Below are positions 48,185-61,833 of a stretch of DNA of 64,000 nucleotides, in pieces (position 1 is the first letter of the stretch; every line of letters starts with the position of its first letter). The position numbers and the translations under genes are program-made. The stretch is from Megachile rotundata (lineage: Eukaryota > Arthropoda > Insecta > Hymenoptera > Megachilidae). The stretch is taken from NCBI RefSeq assembly GCF_050947335.1, contig NC_134993.1, forward strand, positions 15,748,001 to 15,812,000, written 5' to 3'. Below the pieces are notes generated by a model. That model ran no database searches. It had not been told where the DNA came from and worked only from the letters and a program-made list of their open reading frames with translations.

Positions 48185-51100
48185 TTATGCACCTGTACAA
48201 GTCATGCATTCTATTTCCTTTTTTGGACAAAAATTTATGATAACATAACACTGCTTTCGTTATATAATTGCATCAACCCTATTGCTAAACATTCACTCGC
48301 AATCGAAGCACGAAAAGGTGGCGGTTCTTTTGCCTTTCACGGGGAATAGAAATTTGTGGTCTGGTAATTGCTACTATAGACAGAAATTCGTACATTACGG
48401 TACACCTGCATTAGTTGTGGTACCGGTTCACCGATAAAACACAGTGACTGGTGTTATTAACTTCGGTCATTGCTCTAGCTTCACTTGGTTCTTTATACGA
48501 AAACGAGAATGCATTTCGCAAAATTTATTCTAAGATCGTACACTTTAATTCGAATTTTTATTGCATCGACAGTATTCGAGGGACACCGTTTCGCGCGAGA
48601 CGAGAATATAGAAAGTTCACCAAACAATCTTAACTGTTCTCCTTTTTATCTTTCTCTTTTCGGTTTAGACAGTTATCGAAATAAAACATTTTGAAAACAG
48701 GTTCTTCGGGAAGTTTGAATGAGTGTTCTCGCGGCGGTAATTTGAATGAATGTAGACTATTTTATAACATATTATATAAAGCTATTTGATAATCCAGCGA
48801 AAGTCATTCGCGGAAAGTATTAGACAATCGATAAAAAAGAAATAGTTATTCAAAGTTCGAGAATTTTGAATTCACCGCACAAAGTTCCGCGCTTCGTTCG
48901 AGAGCTTCGTTCCTTTTTAAAATTTCACATTTCTCACCACTGTTACAAGAGTCACCACCACAAAATGTTTTATTTATTAGATTTTATGACAACAATAATT
49001 GCACTGTTTTGCAGAAACTGAATTAAGTTAAAAGGAAGCGTGTGGTAGTTTATTTGTCAAAAATTACCTCTTTATGGATCAAGTTCTCTGAGGGTGTTTA
49101 GTACTAGTAAAAAAAACTTGAGTTTGGAGAACGGTTCCGGTCCTTCTATGCTTACGTATCGGTTGTCGAGTGGTGACTGGCGGTCTATCTGTTGATGCGC
49201 CCGAATTGCATGACCCGCTATGTTTTGCTGTTTGACGCTTCGCTCACTTCTGTACTCGAGAGCCTTCCTCAAAGGTATTAGAAGAACTATGTCACTTCCT
49301 CACAATAATTGTAATTTTCATAACTCATTACATGCAAAAAATTAATATAATCATTTATTGCAGTTCCGCACCTTTTTCACAAATAGTGTTCTTAATTCAC
49401 CGAAGCGTAGAACCTAATCTTTGTACGTCGCTGGATTTACTATAGTGCTGTAGCTTATAAGATGCACAAAACACGTGCAGCAGAATCCTACTACCATAGA
49501 GGAGACTTGTACCTAGCCTTATGGTGAAAGTTTCCGTTATATCTCTCTTCCTGTCCTTTTGATACTATGTAGTTATTTACACGATGCATGAGTATGCTGG
49601 CCCTAGCAATGGACTGTGAAGCTTGATAAAATTACATCTTTTTGAAAAATCGATTGAGATTTTCTTAAGACTTTAGGGAAAGAACATTCACTGAAAGTTT
49701 GAAACTAGTCATTGGTAGAAGTAAGACCTTTCTGAAGAGATCAGAACTAGAAAATTTCTGATAGAAATATCCTTCTTCAGATTACGAAGATATTTGACGA
49801 AATCCCATACCGAATGTAGTAAACATTATTTTCTTATATTTGATATGCAATAATCGTAACAATATTGAGTAACAGGATAACGTGTTACAGGTAATTATGC
49901 CGAGACTGATTTGTGAACCCTCAGACCGTGTTAGTTTCCTTCAGAAAGAAAGTTATGAGATCCACGTGAATCCTCGAAGTACGTGCAAGCAATGCCAAGT
50001 GTTACTCCTGCTTACACAATTCTGATGAAAATTTCTTTAATTCCTGATATATAAAATTTTTATACATTCATTTGATGTACCTAATTTATACGAGCGCTTC
50101 ACATAATAGTAACAGTGAAAGATTCATCGTACGACTGGTGAAAGGTCGAAGATCTAGGTCACTAATACTCTTCTACGAACGAGGAAAAATTGTAGAGAGC
50201 AAGGGAATTAGAGTCTGTATTTTGTTTGATATTTTAAAATTATGTCGAAAGTGTTTTGGTTCCTCGTTGTTAACATTCTCGTGCTTGAATAGGAGCTTCG
50301 ACCGAGAGTCCTTCGCTGCGAAGAATAAATCATTTGTTACTAAAAGACAGACAGGTTACAATGACAATCATGTGGTCATTCATTGCCTATGCAGAACGTT
50401 GCTTCTCGTAATGAGCCATACCTGAATTAATGAATAAATGCAAGATAAACGACACCGTAAACAATCAACTTTGTTGTGTGTCCTTTGAAGTGGCCAGGGT
50501 GGTAAAATTTTTTATTGTTCATGCTGTTCAAGGCTTCACACTGTAATGGGTATGCAAATGAAGATTGCAAAAATAAACCTTGTGAGAAATTTTGTGAAAT
50601 GAAGTACAGAACAGAACTTCAAGAGGAGGAACAAGGTTGTAAAAATTATGTATTTATAATGATAAAAGATGGAACAGTTTTGATACTGTGTCTATCAAAT
50701 TTAAATTTAAATGTTGAAGATAGAATCATTTGAACGTCCGATACAAGAGTGCCATCTGTCGACGAGTGTCGGTAATGCAGATATACCGATTGAATGTTGG
50801 TAAGCCACCAAGCGTTGTTAAGCATAAATTCTACTTTTAAATTTCAAATCTGTGGTTTCCCGTTTTAGATTCAAGTTCTATAATGATGGAATCGTTTGGG
50901 AGAAGTCAGTTGAACTAATTGCATGCAAGAGAAGAATGAAAGTATGAAGTACTATAGGGAGAATAGTTAGTGCCATTAAAATGGCGAATGTTAAAATTAA
51001 TTGGGATATTAGGGAGAAATTGAGAACGTTTGTGGAATATGTAGAAATCTGTAGAAGTGTGCCCCTTTAGAGTGCCAATATTTGTACGTTTTCCTATTTG

Positions 51101-53426
51101 CATATTTGGTAATCGTCTAGTGGAGCAGAAAGCCACTTCAATGATCATCATTGAGGTCCATTCCACTCAGGTTTACCCAATGCGAATTTCAGAGAAAGTA
51201 CATACTGACAATAATTTCGTCATTTTTATTCTTTTAGACACCTCGAACTGAGTAACGGTTTCACTTGGATCGTACACCTCGAGAGGGCTCTTTGACTTTT
51301 TATTAACGTGAAATCTCATGACGTTATTGGTAAGTCGATTCGAAAGAAAATGATAAGATTTTCAAACTTAAAAAGTTTTTAAATTTAACATTCGAATATT
51401 AAAAATTTAAATTACTGTTTCAGCGGCCTATCATTCGAAAATTATTAGTTAATAGCTAAATAATTTAAATGCATTGAAACTCCGATGGCAGAATTGAAAT
51501 TAAAGCGACGATCGTTAGCAGTCCTAAGATTTTCCACGTAAGCTATAAAGTTTTCGAAGAAAATTAACCTTAACGATTGGACCATTTTAAACGAATATCG
51601 TTAGCAACCAATTAGGAATTAACGCTGATGCTCAGGACCTCCGAATTATATTCTGGGCCGGTCACTTTCACTTGTATAGTTGCTCTGGAAAGTCAACGTT
51701 TTCGTGATGAAACTGCCTGTAGTCCTGCTAGACAGCAAGAAGAAAGATTTCTTCAAGTTCAACGGTGCCACAATGGAATGTAACTTTCCATTTCGTCTGG
51801 TTTTATAAAACGAATTTATTCCGGTTTTCAGCAAATGCTTATGATTACAAGCGAGCAAAACGAGCGTCGCAAAGATAATCCCACTCGAAAGATTGACGAG
51901 CGATGACACAAAGAAATAATCGAACCGCATTATTTATGACGGCGATGCTGCTAGTCTTATCACAAATAGAGCTCATTTATTTTGCAAAATCGAAATGGCC
52001 GTATTTACTTGCAACGCAAAAGAAAACGATTACGATAACCGATTACTGCCTTTGCTGTAACCTTCTGGTCGACTAAACTTTAAAGAACAGTAATTTAAAA
52101 AATTTTAATTAATGTTTAATTGACCGACAGCTGCCCTTTGCGTGTGCAGTTGCTTGCTCATTGATTACATCACAATTTGAAATTCATTTCACGCGAGCGT
52201 TCATTTTTTAACCGTGCTCCCTTTTTCAGGGGACTTCCATAAGAACACCGTATTCGCTGGTTGATATCTGGATCTCCTTGACACGTGAAATTCTGCGGCC
52301 TTAATCCCAATTATTCCATGATATGGTGGTTATGATCATTCTCAAGAACTATTCGCAAAAATTTTATGCACAAGAAGAATATTTTCCTTTATTCGATACT
52401 CGTCGTTTTAACCGAAGGAAATGCGACGATCACTATTAAACGTTTTGTTAGACGGTGCTCCAGTTTGTAAATTATATGGATAGCGAGCGGCAATGGAACA
52501 ACGCTCTCCATGGATTGTCTTCTTTCATTATCTTCGGCATTTGAATCAACGTTTTTGCTAGTACAGTAAAGATAGTGTCGTCTTTTACGACATAATAGCT
52601 TTTTTATTCAGAATTTTAATTTATTATTAATACATATCCTTGTTTCATATCATTATCGGCATAACCGGTTACGATGAGTCGATTGAAGCAGTTTAACTGC
52701 AATTATATAATGGTTGGACTAATTAGCGTTATTTTTAAACTCGTTTATTTTTTCATAAAACATTAAATCATAATCAATATTTTTTCATAAATCGGTCAAT
52801 CATTAAATAACCGCGATAAATATTTATAGATTTCACTGAATCAGCTGCATGTAGGTTTGCTAATTGAAAGAAGTCAATTGAAGAAATAATACTTTCTTTT
52901 CCAGGTACACAATTTCTATTTAACCCTTAACTGATACAGTAGAATTTCGAAAAATTTTATTTAAAAAGGGTAACTCAAGGAATTAAAGTAACACTAACTG
53001 TTCCTAATTTACCTATAAATTATAAGGGTTAAAGGGGTAAAAATTTTTGGTAGAGTACAACGTCGTAAGTCTATTAATAAGGTGTTAATATAATAAGTAA
53101 AGATTTATATTTGTTTAACAAATTTGCGATCGTCTTCCAAAGATCAAGTCTACATCAGGAATGTATTCATGGAGCACATGTGAGATTCATAAAATACTAA
53201 TAATATTGAAATTGATTGCAGTAGAGGATGAAATAAATCCAGAAAATTAATTCAGAGCTATAAAGTGTCAGAAATAAAGAAGAAGAGGCAGGCGAAACTA
53301 GATGGTATATCGATGCATTTTTAATTATCGCATTTGTTATTCGTACGTGCTTCTTGATTAATGCGCGCAGACTATTCTCCGAGAGATCGTCGAGAGGGTA
53401 AAGGCGTACCGAAGCCGTCGTTTCAT
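48185..53426. other. Intergenic region between the two SDR genes, no gene recognised
   Basis: About 5.2 kb, strongly AT-rich from 51,300 on. Short frames exist (for example 49072-49272 minus and 50515-50733 plus) but none has a recognised family or flanking splice sites that build a gene. CACGTG words lie at 49473 and near 49961. The promoter of the minus-strand SDR gene should be near 48200-48500 but no clear core motif pair was found. Confidence 0.5.
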
Positions 53427-53460
53427 TCAGTACACCGACAACCGTAGTGCCGGTGAGACG
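53427..53460 (+). promoter_or_regulatory. Predicted promoter of SDR copy B (Inr and DPE)
   Basis: TCAGTA at 53427-53432 is a near-consensus arthropod initiator with its A at 53429. AGACG at 53456-53460 fits the DPE and begins exactly at +28. The local sequence is CpG-rich compared with its surroundings. The link to the SDR gene is inferred from strand and the exon chain below. Confidence 0.45.
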
Positions 53461-53496
53461 AGTATCTCTAACCGTACGAGGACGACTTTCGCACAG
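53429..53496 (+). other. Predicted 5' UTR exon of SDR copy B
   Basis: This 68-nt ATG-free segment ends at a donor CAG|GTACGC (GT at 53497). The next strong acceptor upstream of the coding start is TTTGTTTTGCAG, ending at 55235. That gives an intron of about 1.7 kb and a second exon starting at 55236, with a three-codon upstream frame at 55310-55321 before the main ATG at 55380. Confidence 0.4.
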
Positions 53497-55235
53497 GTAC
53501 GCTCCTTTCGGTGCACAATTCCCTCGTGCTTCGTTCTCCACTCTAGCAAAGTTTTCGTTTCAGAACGCGAGTGACCGTCGAAGATCAGCGATCAGGAGAG
53601 ATAGTAAGGCATTTCATCAATCTTATCTGCTTTTAATATCGTGAATTTTCATCGTCATCTACCTCCATCATCGAAAACAATATCTTAAACGGGAGTTTAT
53701 ATCGAACCAGTTGAAGCTGAAGTGCTCGTAAATTCGGTTAGTTAACTCGCTAAAACAGGCTCGATCAAGATGAGTTTTGAAAGTGGCCGATTTCTCGCCG
53801 AGACTGGAGCGATCCTCGAGAAGCTGCTTTCGGTTTCACCTTCGTTGCTTCTTTTATTTACCTATGTCGCCCACTGAAAAACACGTTTATGTAATAACGA
53901 TAACTAATCTATTTTGTCGCGCAAATGGTGAAAAGAAAAATTCTGATAAACAGCGTGGTTCGTGCATTACGTTCGACGATTTTATATTTGATCGATGTCG
54001 AATTATGATTTCGTTAACTAGACTTCTTACGCGCAGCAACTCACCGAGCAATTTTTTTCTCTTTACAATAACTCGATAGTTGCCAGTTAATTTGTCTTTT
54101 GCACTGTCGCGTGATCGTTTGTTCGCGCGAGTGGTTATAGTAACAAAGGTTAATTGAATTGGAAGACGTTTCCGCACGAATTAGGATGATTGTATTGTCA
54201 TAGGTCAATTTTATGACTACACGTTAACAATTATTCGCAAACGTGGAACGAATTCATTCGATCTTCCATCAAATGTGTAATCTATCATAAAACCGTGAAA
54301 CGATCCATGACGAGTACGTAAACGACATTTACATCCTCTGATTAGTAACTTTGTCACGAACGTCTACGTAAATTTACAAGCAACTGTAGAATGCGAATTA
54401 GACATTATTGGTATTTTATCGAACAGGAGCATTCGAACTTACGACTCATCAGAATCGTCGAAACAATTCTGTACGTGTCTCGTATGTCGATTCCAAATCT
54501 ACCTTCGCTATTTCCTGGATCACGTCTGCTAATATCTTTCGTGAAAAATCCGATAACGAGACACAGCCCTTCAATCGAAGAATTCAATCGACCACGAGTG
54601 GAAATCGAAAGTGAATTTCGCGTCTCATTAGAAAGCGAATCAGCGATACGATATTCGTGTTTCGTTCGCGTAAACGTTAACGTCCGCAAAAACTGTACGT
54701 AAAATCGTAAACAGGAAAATGAAAGAATCGCGATACGTTCGTGAACGTTTTTGAAAACATTTCTCCCCCTTGATTCTTCTGGGTACCGTAACTTTGAATG
54801 TATCAAATCTTGTCTTCATTCTCTTCACATTTTAACTTCATTGTGACTCAGAGAATATCTCTGAAGACATTCCTCGTTTCAGCATAGAAACGGTTGTTTG
54901 TCTTAGCTAAAATCGTGTCCTCTTCGACACGAGAAGAAAGTGATACGAAATTTGGAGAAAGCGTATACTAGTTTCTATACCGGTGTTGCTAAATGCGTAA
55001 CTATTAACATTAGCAATGAATCTGCCGCTTCCCACTTATTATCAGATAAGCGTCCAGGTAGAGCTAGTTTCTTCTGTCAGCAATCACGTTACGTTATCAG
55101 TGACACGCTATTGACATTTCAAATATAAGTCATGTGAAATAGATATTCAGTCTAAATAGATAATTTTTGATTAGTCATATTCATTCTTTATTTAAATTGA
55201 AGATAAAAATTCTAAGACTTAATTTTGTTTTGCAG
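53497..55235 (+). other. Predicted 5' UTR intron of SDR copy B
   Basis: No independent gene is seen. Overlapping open frames on both strands at 54391-54806 are unconvincing because they coexist in the same AT/CpG-mixed stretch and resemble no family. Confidence 0.35.
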
Positions 55236-55379
55236 GAAACGGTGTACGATTTTCGATAGTGCCCTCCACGTCCAGAAGCCTTAATATACACCCCGCACTG
55301 GGTCGAGCTATGATATCCTGATCGATCCGCATTCTCGAATCGCAGAAGAGTTCCTATTGAAGCCTCCGTTGGAAGAATC

Positions 55380-58300
55380 ATGTCTTTCTTAAGATCTGCG
55401 AGTGATGTGATAGGTTTCTTGATTCTCGCGGTGATATCCATCGCTGAGAGTATCATCAAATCATTGATTCCCATGAAGTACAAGATGAAGAACGTCGCAG
55501 GTGAAATTGCGCTCGTGACCGGGGGTGGAGGAGGCCTAGGCAGGCTAATTGCCCTCAGGCTCACCAAACTTGGCGTTATCGTTGTCATCTGGGACGTTAA
55601 TAAAGCTGGTAAGATTCTCTGAAGAAAAGACTGCTTTGGAATTGCAATGGATTTTTAAAGTTGTAAATATTTTATAGTAGGTCACTCCTTGCATTTCCGT
55701 CGCAGATCTTAACTAGGATAGTGATTCACGTGTTTGTTCGCGCACTTTCAAACATTCAAAACAACGGTGATATCATGTACTGCCCATAAATTTTTCAAAC
55801 CAGTATTGTGAATAATTGTGCGAGTCACTGTGTCTGAATCTTTATATGTAAAGTACGTTTGTGATCTAGTATTTTGTAGTGAAAACTGTTTATGCAAGAG
55901 CAGTCCATAAATCACACGTTCATTAAAATTGTTAGTTGAAAAAGTATTATGCGAACAATCAACTATTAAATAGATTGTGCAACGCTAATAGAGCATGGGA
56001 AGCGTCACAAGATGATAAAACATTCTCAGAAACTTCTAAGCGAAGTTTATCTTGATCTACTGACCATTGGCCTCTAATATTGGCCTCTAATAGGATCGTA
56101 CAAACAATTAATTACAAATATTTAATCGTTCGAGACTCTCAAAAGAAGCATTTTGCCGGATTGTGAACGATAATCCAAATTTCAAGGGCGTTCGTGTTCA
56201 GACTTCCATCGTTAAATTGACCGCTCATCCGATTCTTAAACACACGTCCTTGTCATCGCCTTCATTGGAAATCATACATCGTTGATCAATTCAAACTAAT
56301 TTCCATGATTACCGACAATCCTCTCAAATATTATGTAGTCAAGAGTTCATGCTTGTGATCCATACAATAAGGAAAACACAGCGTATTTGATTATTACGTA
56401 CGTCTGTTTGAACTGGTGTAATTAATAAGCCTCTTTAGAAACATTACTCGAAGTGGACATAGAATATGTTGCAATAATACTTGAGATCTCATTTAAATTT
56501 CAAATCAGGGCGTTTACAGAATTATTACTTTTCGGTTCCTGTACCCGGTGGAATCGGTGTTCTGAAGGTCGTGCATGGGATCAATGTTAATGACCTGCTG
56601 GTGTACCTTCTGACCTTCACTGGCTTCTCGTGTCATCTCACAAACAGATCTACAAACTAAAAGCGTCTACTTCAGGTTCTTCCACAAACACGTTTTTGCA
56701 TCTTGACATCATGATGAGCGCAATTAACTTTTTCCAGTTCTGCAATCTAGACTTCTTTGGCAAAGAAACTTCCTTGGTATAATTTTCAAATTTCTAAATT
56801 ACCCACTCTACAAGATCATTCGAAGGTCTCTCACTGGTTATTTTCCATCCAAGCATCATTCAGCTGGTTTCGCTAGTTTCTGAAATCAAGGTGAAAATTG
56901 TAAAATTATGCAATCGAATGATCGAGCAAAATGGAGGAGGTTGTGAGGATGAGAAGTTAATGATAGAAGGAAAGATGGTCGGGTTCACGGGCAGAGGAAG
57001 ACCGCGTAATGAATTTCAAACGTTCACAATCAGAAACTCATCTTCGTGCATGGAATACTGATCGAGCTGCACTGTTCTGGCCTCTGTGACTTTGTTCTTT
57101 ACAAACGGAACACGTGTCACCAAAAACGAGTCAACCATTGAAACACGCGCTATTACGAGGTCCTTGCCGGACCATTTGTCATTTTGGAGGTTGCATCCTT
57201 CATTCCATATTTGACTTTTATTCTTTTATGGTTATCAATTGTTTTGTGAACACGTTTTATCACAAATGTTAAATCTCACATTTTCCAGGTTAACTTCCAA
57301 ATCTTCAAAAGAGGTAGACAGCGTTCAAATTTTACTTTCGCCCACCGAGGCAAGAAAAGCGAAGCGACACTCAAGGCCGTCAGAGCGAATCTGGTCGCCC
57401 GAGTTCGCAAACTGGTCGTCGTAAAAAAAGGAGAGAAAGATAGAATTTCACGGTAGTCCGTAAATGTGTTTTGGATAGCGCTGTTTCCACATAGTTCCAC
57501 TTTTCCCCGGTTCGCCAAAGGTGTAATTAGCCTGGTCAAAGCTCCCGATCGAATGTTATTTTAATGAAATCTCTAGACCACTGTTACTCAATCATTTCGA
57601 GTCGTGAATGTCTCTCATTGGATGTTAATATTATAACCATTAGTGGACATGAAAATGTTTAGGACGAAATGTTTTCTAGTAACGATTAATCTGCAGGAAC
57701 GTTTCTTTAGAATTCGCGGTCCCAAGAATCTAGACGATAAAGAAATTAATCTGATTGATTAGAAAGAATGTGGAAAGAACGTGTACCAAGGAACAGGATA
57801 TTCTACGTTTTGCAATTACCCTTTATAATCCACGTGAACGCACGTACCACTTGGTCAAGAGGCGAAACAACCGCGATCTTCGACTTTCTACGAGAAACTT
57901 GCGTGCGATTGCTCCACGAATTTTCGAATACAAAACTATGTTCTAGCAAACGCGTAATATCAATTACATTAACTATTAAGGAAAAATAAATTGGAAAAGC
58001 TTGTATTTGCTGAGCAAACGAATCTGTTCAAGTAAGTTGATCGCAAACAACTTTGTCGAGTTACAAAAGAAATTAACCAAACAGTCGTTAAGTGATCTCA
58101 CGAACATAATTACCTGAGACAATCTATGAAAAATGAAACATGTAAATACTGTATTTCATTACTTTTAATCGTCGCAAATGATCCGAAAGTATAATTGGGA
58201 ATAAAAAGTATGATAAATTATAGACCGATGCTCACAGTTAATAATTTAGTTTTTTAATCCGCGCTTCTTAGGAACTTGTTTCGTAACACGTAGTATTATG

Positions 58301-61300
58301 CAAATGAAACTAGATTCTGTATGTATTCCTCTCGATGAAATTTACAAAAGGTATACCTCGTCTGACGCGTGCAAGACTCGCAAACGATGAGGAACAAATA
58401 CTAGGTCGACCGGTAACCCACCTGTTGCCGACGATTAATTTCCTGTCCTTGTTCTTTCGGAGAGAAGGAGATACTTTATTCTGATCAAACTTGTAATCCT
58501 TCTTCGGGTACAAATTTAACATGCAGTAGACTTCTGTTATATTGCCACGAGGAGCAGAATATTTTTATAAAAACCCAACAAGTTCTTTGAACTCCGTGTT
58601 TGAAAATGTTCAGGATATTTACTCTTTGTCGTTTCAGGTATGGAGGAGACGGTGAAGCTGGTGCAAGCTGCAGGTGGCGTCTGTTACGGCTACGTTTGCG
58701 ATTTATGCGACCGCGAGGATGTCTACAAGAAAGCGGCGCTGGTCAAGGAAGAGGTTGGCAAGGTGAGAATTCTGCAACTTAACGAGCAGTTGAAAATTGC
58801 TAGCTACCATGTATACCATACCACAACAGAATTCTTTGTTAGAATTTGGAAAGAAATATGCGAATCGAAAGTCGGTGAGGAATTCAGTGATAGATTTCGC
58901 AAGAGGGTTGTCCGTAAATGTGAAACGAATTCTAGCATAACAAGGAACTTGAAGCGTGTTCGCAAGATCGGAAGTTTCGAGAGTGTTCACCAAGTTGTGG
59001 CGAGGTCTGCCTCTAGGAGGCGACATTGTGAAATCATCCGTTGCGACATAGCGCTGCAATATATTGCCAATAACGTCTCAAAAAACGTGGAATTTATTAG
59101 CGATTAATACCTTTTTTGTCTGTTTAAATCATCATTTAACGTTGTGATCCGAACCGGAAAACCTTGAGTTTAAAATTAATATTTGCATTTTACAGGTGAC
59201 AATTCTCATAAACAACGCCGGTGTCGTCAGTGGGATGAAATTTTTGGATACTCCGGACAAGCTGATTATTCGGACGATGGACGTGAACGTGATGAGCCAC
59301 TTTTGGGTATGTTTCATTCTGGAGTTATTCGAAGAAGTCCACGACATGGAGCTGTTCAGAATAAAAATGCGCATCTAACAGTCAGGATTTATGAGTAATC
59401 TCGAGATGATAACGTGCAGATTTATGATAGATCAGAGAAGATCTGCGCGTCCTTGAGTTCGTCCAGATCTACGTGGCTCGAATTAAAATTCCACCGTGTC
59501 TTTTTATTCGTGGCCAGAGGCATGTACACTTCCGAGCACTGTAAACTTCGCTAGAGAAAATGACGACGAGGAGAAAGGCCTCTTTCTATGAAAGCCGTGC
59601 ATGCGTACGGTATTCTCCAGCTAGACGATCTCCTTCTCCTATATTGTGGTATCCACCACCTTAAGGAGTCCCCACTGCATGCCCTGTGCCTAATTTGCAC
59701 GGGTAGCGGGGCCTCCGTAGAAAGGCTAACATGCTCGTCGCTGTACCTTACACTCTTTGGGTCAGCTAGGAAAACTGGTCGCATAGATGCAGTCACTCGG
59801 CTATGTAGTGTGTCGCAATTACGACACGCGAGCTCGATTGCCAAACCCAGTCACCGATAGTGCTAAACCGCTTCCTACTTTGGGAAACGCTCATGTTTCA
59901 TGCACTCGAGTTTTTCGTATAGTTACAATTAATCCTTTATCAAATTTCATGGACTCGTGAGAGACACGCACGTTTACGTAATTGTCAACTGAAATACCAT
60001 CTGGCTCTTATGACTTATGGTTACGTTTGTACGCAATTCGATACGTGAAGTTATAAAATGTTGAATTTATAGTTTGTAAGAATATTGAAAGATGCATGCC
60101 ATTCTATGCAAATGTTGAAACGAGAAACAGGTTGTCCCTTGTTTTTTGTCGCGGAGTTCTCTATTTATAATAACGATCGAATGTTCTTGTAAACGATTCT
60201 GAATGTTGTTCTTTTGTACGACATCGTGGAAGAGCTTTTTACTTCCTAGCGCCGTTTTTGCGTGTCGCCAAGCATTGTCAATGTAACGGGATACAGAGTG
60301 AAAGTTCGTCATCCGCGCGGAGCATCATTGATGCCGATGAACGAGTCTATCTAGTCGTGTAGATTCGGAGCACGAAGGATGAAAATTATAGCCCAACCGG
60401 GCCAAGAATACCGATTCTGCGAGCCTTGTTACATCACAGGTTTAACAGCAATTGACATATTCGTTTTATAATGTGAAAAAAGAAGCGAATCTGGGACAAG
60501 GACTGCCGGTTGTGTCGCACGAAAACTAACGATCGAGTCTTGTAATACCATTTTTTTAAATTTGCAATTGCTTCGGAAACGTCTACATGTTTTGTAATAT
60601 CGTCGATTTTACCTGTTGACCATCGCGTGAAATTCTTGCTAGTGGAATCGCCGATTACCGAAATAACGTTGGCTAACACGACTCTTTTTTCTGGGATTTT
60701 AACCTTTGCTCCCGCTCGAGGGACATCGTTACGTGCGATTTTACTTTCGAAAGTGAAAACTAAGGGAGCAAGTGAAAGAAAATAGACTATGGCTTCCGAG
60801 GAAGTGGGTCAACGGCTTCGTCAAAAGTACAACCGTAGACCTCTTACTGCATCCGATGTCACGGTCATTTCGGCAGGATCCCGCTTTCCAGTGGCCCCTT
60901 CTTATTTCACCAGTTTTGCTACATGTTTTCTTTTGTACAATCTAGCACAGTTATATTTACTTATGGTAATAGCAGTGTACTACCTTTAGCTAGGAATTTT
61001 ATTTCATTATTTAGCTAAGAATTAGCTTCACCTTCAATTTTAAAAGATTTCAGAATATATAAATTATAAATTAACAATGTTAATTTTTTTCTTCAGACCA
61101 CGAAGGCATTCCTGCCGTCAATGATGGAAAACAATAAGGGCCACATCGTGAGCATCGCCAGTCTGGCTGGCCACATAGGAGTGCCAAAACTAGTGGACTA
61201 TTGTACCTCGAAATTCGCAGCGATCGGTTTCGAAGAAGCCCTCCACATGGAACTAGCGGTAACATATTTTATTCTGAGTTAATTAAATCAATTCAGTGTA

Positions 61301-61833
61301 TAATTAAAGTCGTATGTTACAGGCTGAGGGATACAACATCAACACGACTGTGATATGTCCCTTCTTCATTCGTAGTACGGGCATGTTCGACGAAGTTGCG
61401 CCTAGGTAAGCATTCCGACACACGTGAACTTGCATTTGGTTTGACACTTGACTTTATTCAGATTCTTCCCGAAACTGAGCCCGAACGAGGTGGCGGATCG
61501 CGTCGTGTCTGCTATGAGGTGTAACGAGAAGATTGCGGTAGTGCCTGGTTATCTTTATCTTCTACTTGTTTTCAAATGGTAAATGATTTGTAATATGAAG
61601 AAGAATAAGTTAGTAGTATAAGCTTGATCGTTTAAATGACTTACAGGATTTTCCCGTGGGCCTGCGCGGGAAGGTTAATACGCGGCATAGTGCCCACCAC
61701 TGTCACATACACGTCGTACGAAGTTAAACCTAACAAGGAACCTGCACCTACCGTGCTGTCTAAAGAGCAGAACAACGGAAACATTCACCAACAATTAACT
61801 AGACGCGTATCCAGTTCCGAGAGGAAACCTTAA
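55380..61833 (+). CDS. SDR16C-type short-chain dehydrogenase (retinol dehydrogenase-like), copy B
   Basis: Seven coding exons: 55380-55608, 58638-58762, 59196-59306, 61097-61258, 61323-61405, 61462-61578, 61647-61833; 337 codons. It is the same family and presumed ER/lipid-droplet role as copy A. An N-terminal hydrophobic segment covers about residues 9-31. The nucleotide motif TGGGGGLG is at 47-54, NNAG at 124-127, and the catalytic set is S177, Y190 and K194 (YCTSK). Exons 2 to 6 match copy A in length (125, 111, 162, 83, 117 bp) while the protein has diverged to roughly half identity by eye, mostly outside motifs. The C-terminus is longer and different, ending in a polar tail. Introns 1 and 3 are long (3.0 and 1.8 kb), unlike copy A. 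The 5' UTR probably includes a separate upstream exon. AATAAA at 62558 is a candidate end signal. Substrate unknown. Confidence 0.93.
55609..58637 (+). other. Intron 1 of SDR copy B
   Basis: This 3.0-kb intron is bounded by G|GTAAGA and TTTCAG|G. No nested gene or repeat was recognised; the longest frames, near 57239-57539, lack family resemblance. Confidence 0.6.
59560..59880. other. Compositionally distinct GC-richer insert in SDR copy B intron 3
   Basis: A roughly 320-bp block differs sharply from the AT-rich intron around it and is open on both strands (a 97-codon frame on minus at 59551-59844, a 90-codon frame on plus at 59588-59860). Neither resembles a protein I know. It may be a remnant of a dispersed element. 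No terminal repeats were found. Confidence 0.35.

Noticed and set aside
47730..48251. 173-codon minus-strand frame across the first two SDR copy A exons
   Set aside because: It is an out-of-frame reading through SDR coding exons and an intron.
49072..49272. Possible small minus-strand exon (66 codons)
   Set aside because: The peptide looks less random than most, but no homologue was recognised and no neighbouring exon or start context builds a gene.
50515..50733. Cys-rich 72-codon plus-strand frame resembling a small secreted peptide
   Set aside because: It lacks a signal peptide and a conserved cysteine pattern, and there is no promoter or splice support.
54391..54806. Overlapping long frames on both strands
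   Set aside because: They coexist over the same bases with no family resemblance and sit in the predicted 5' UTR intron of SDR copy B.
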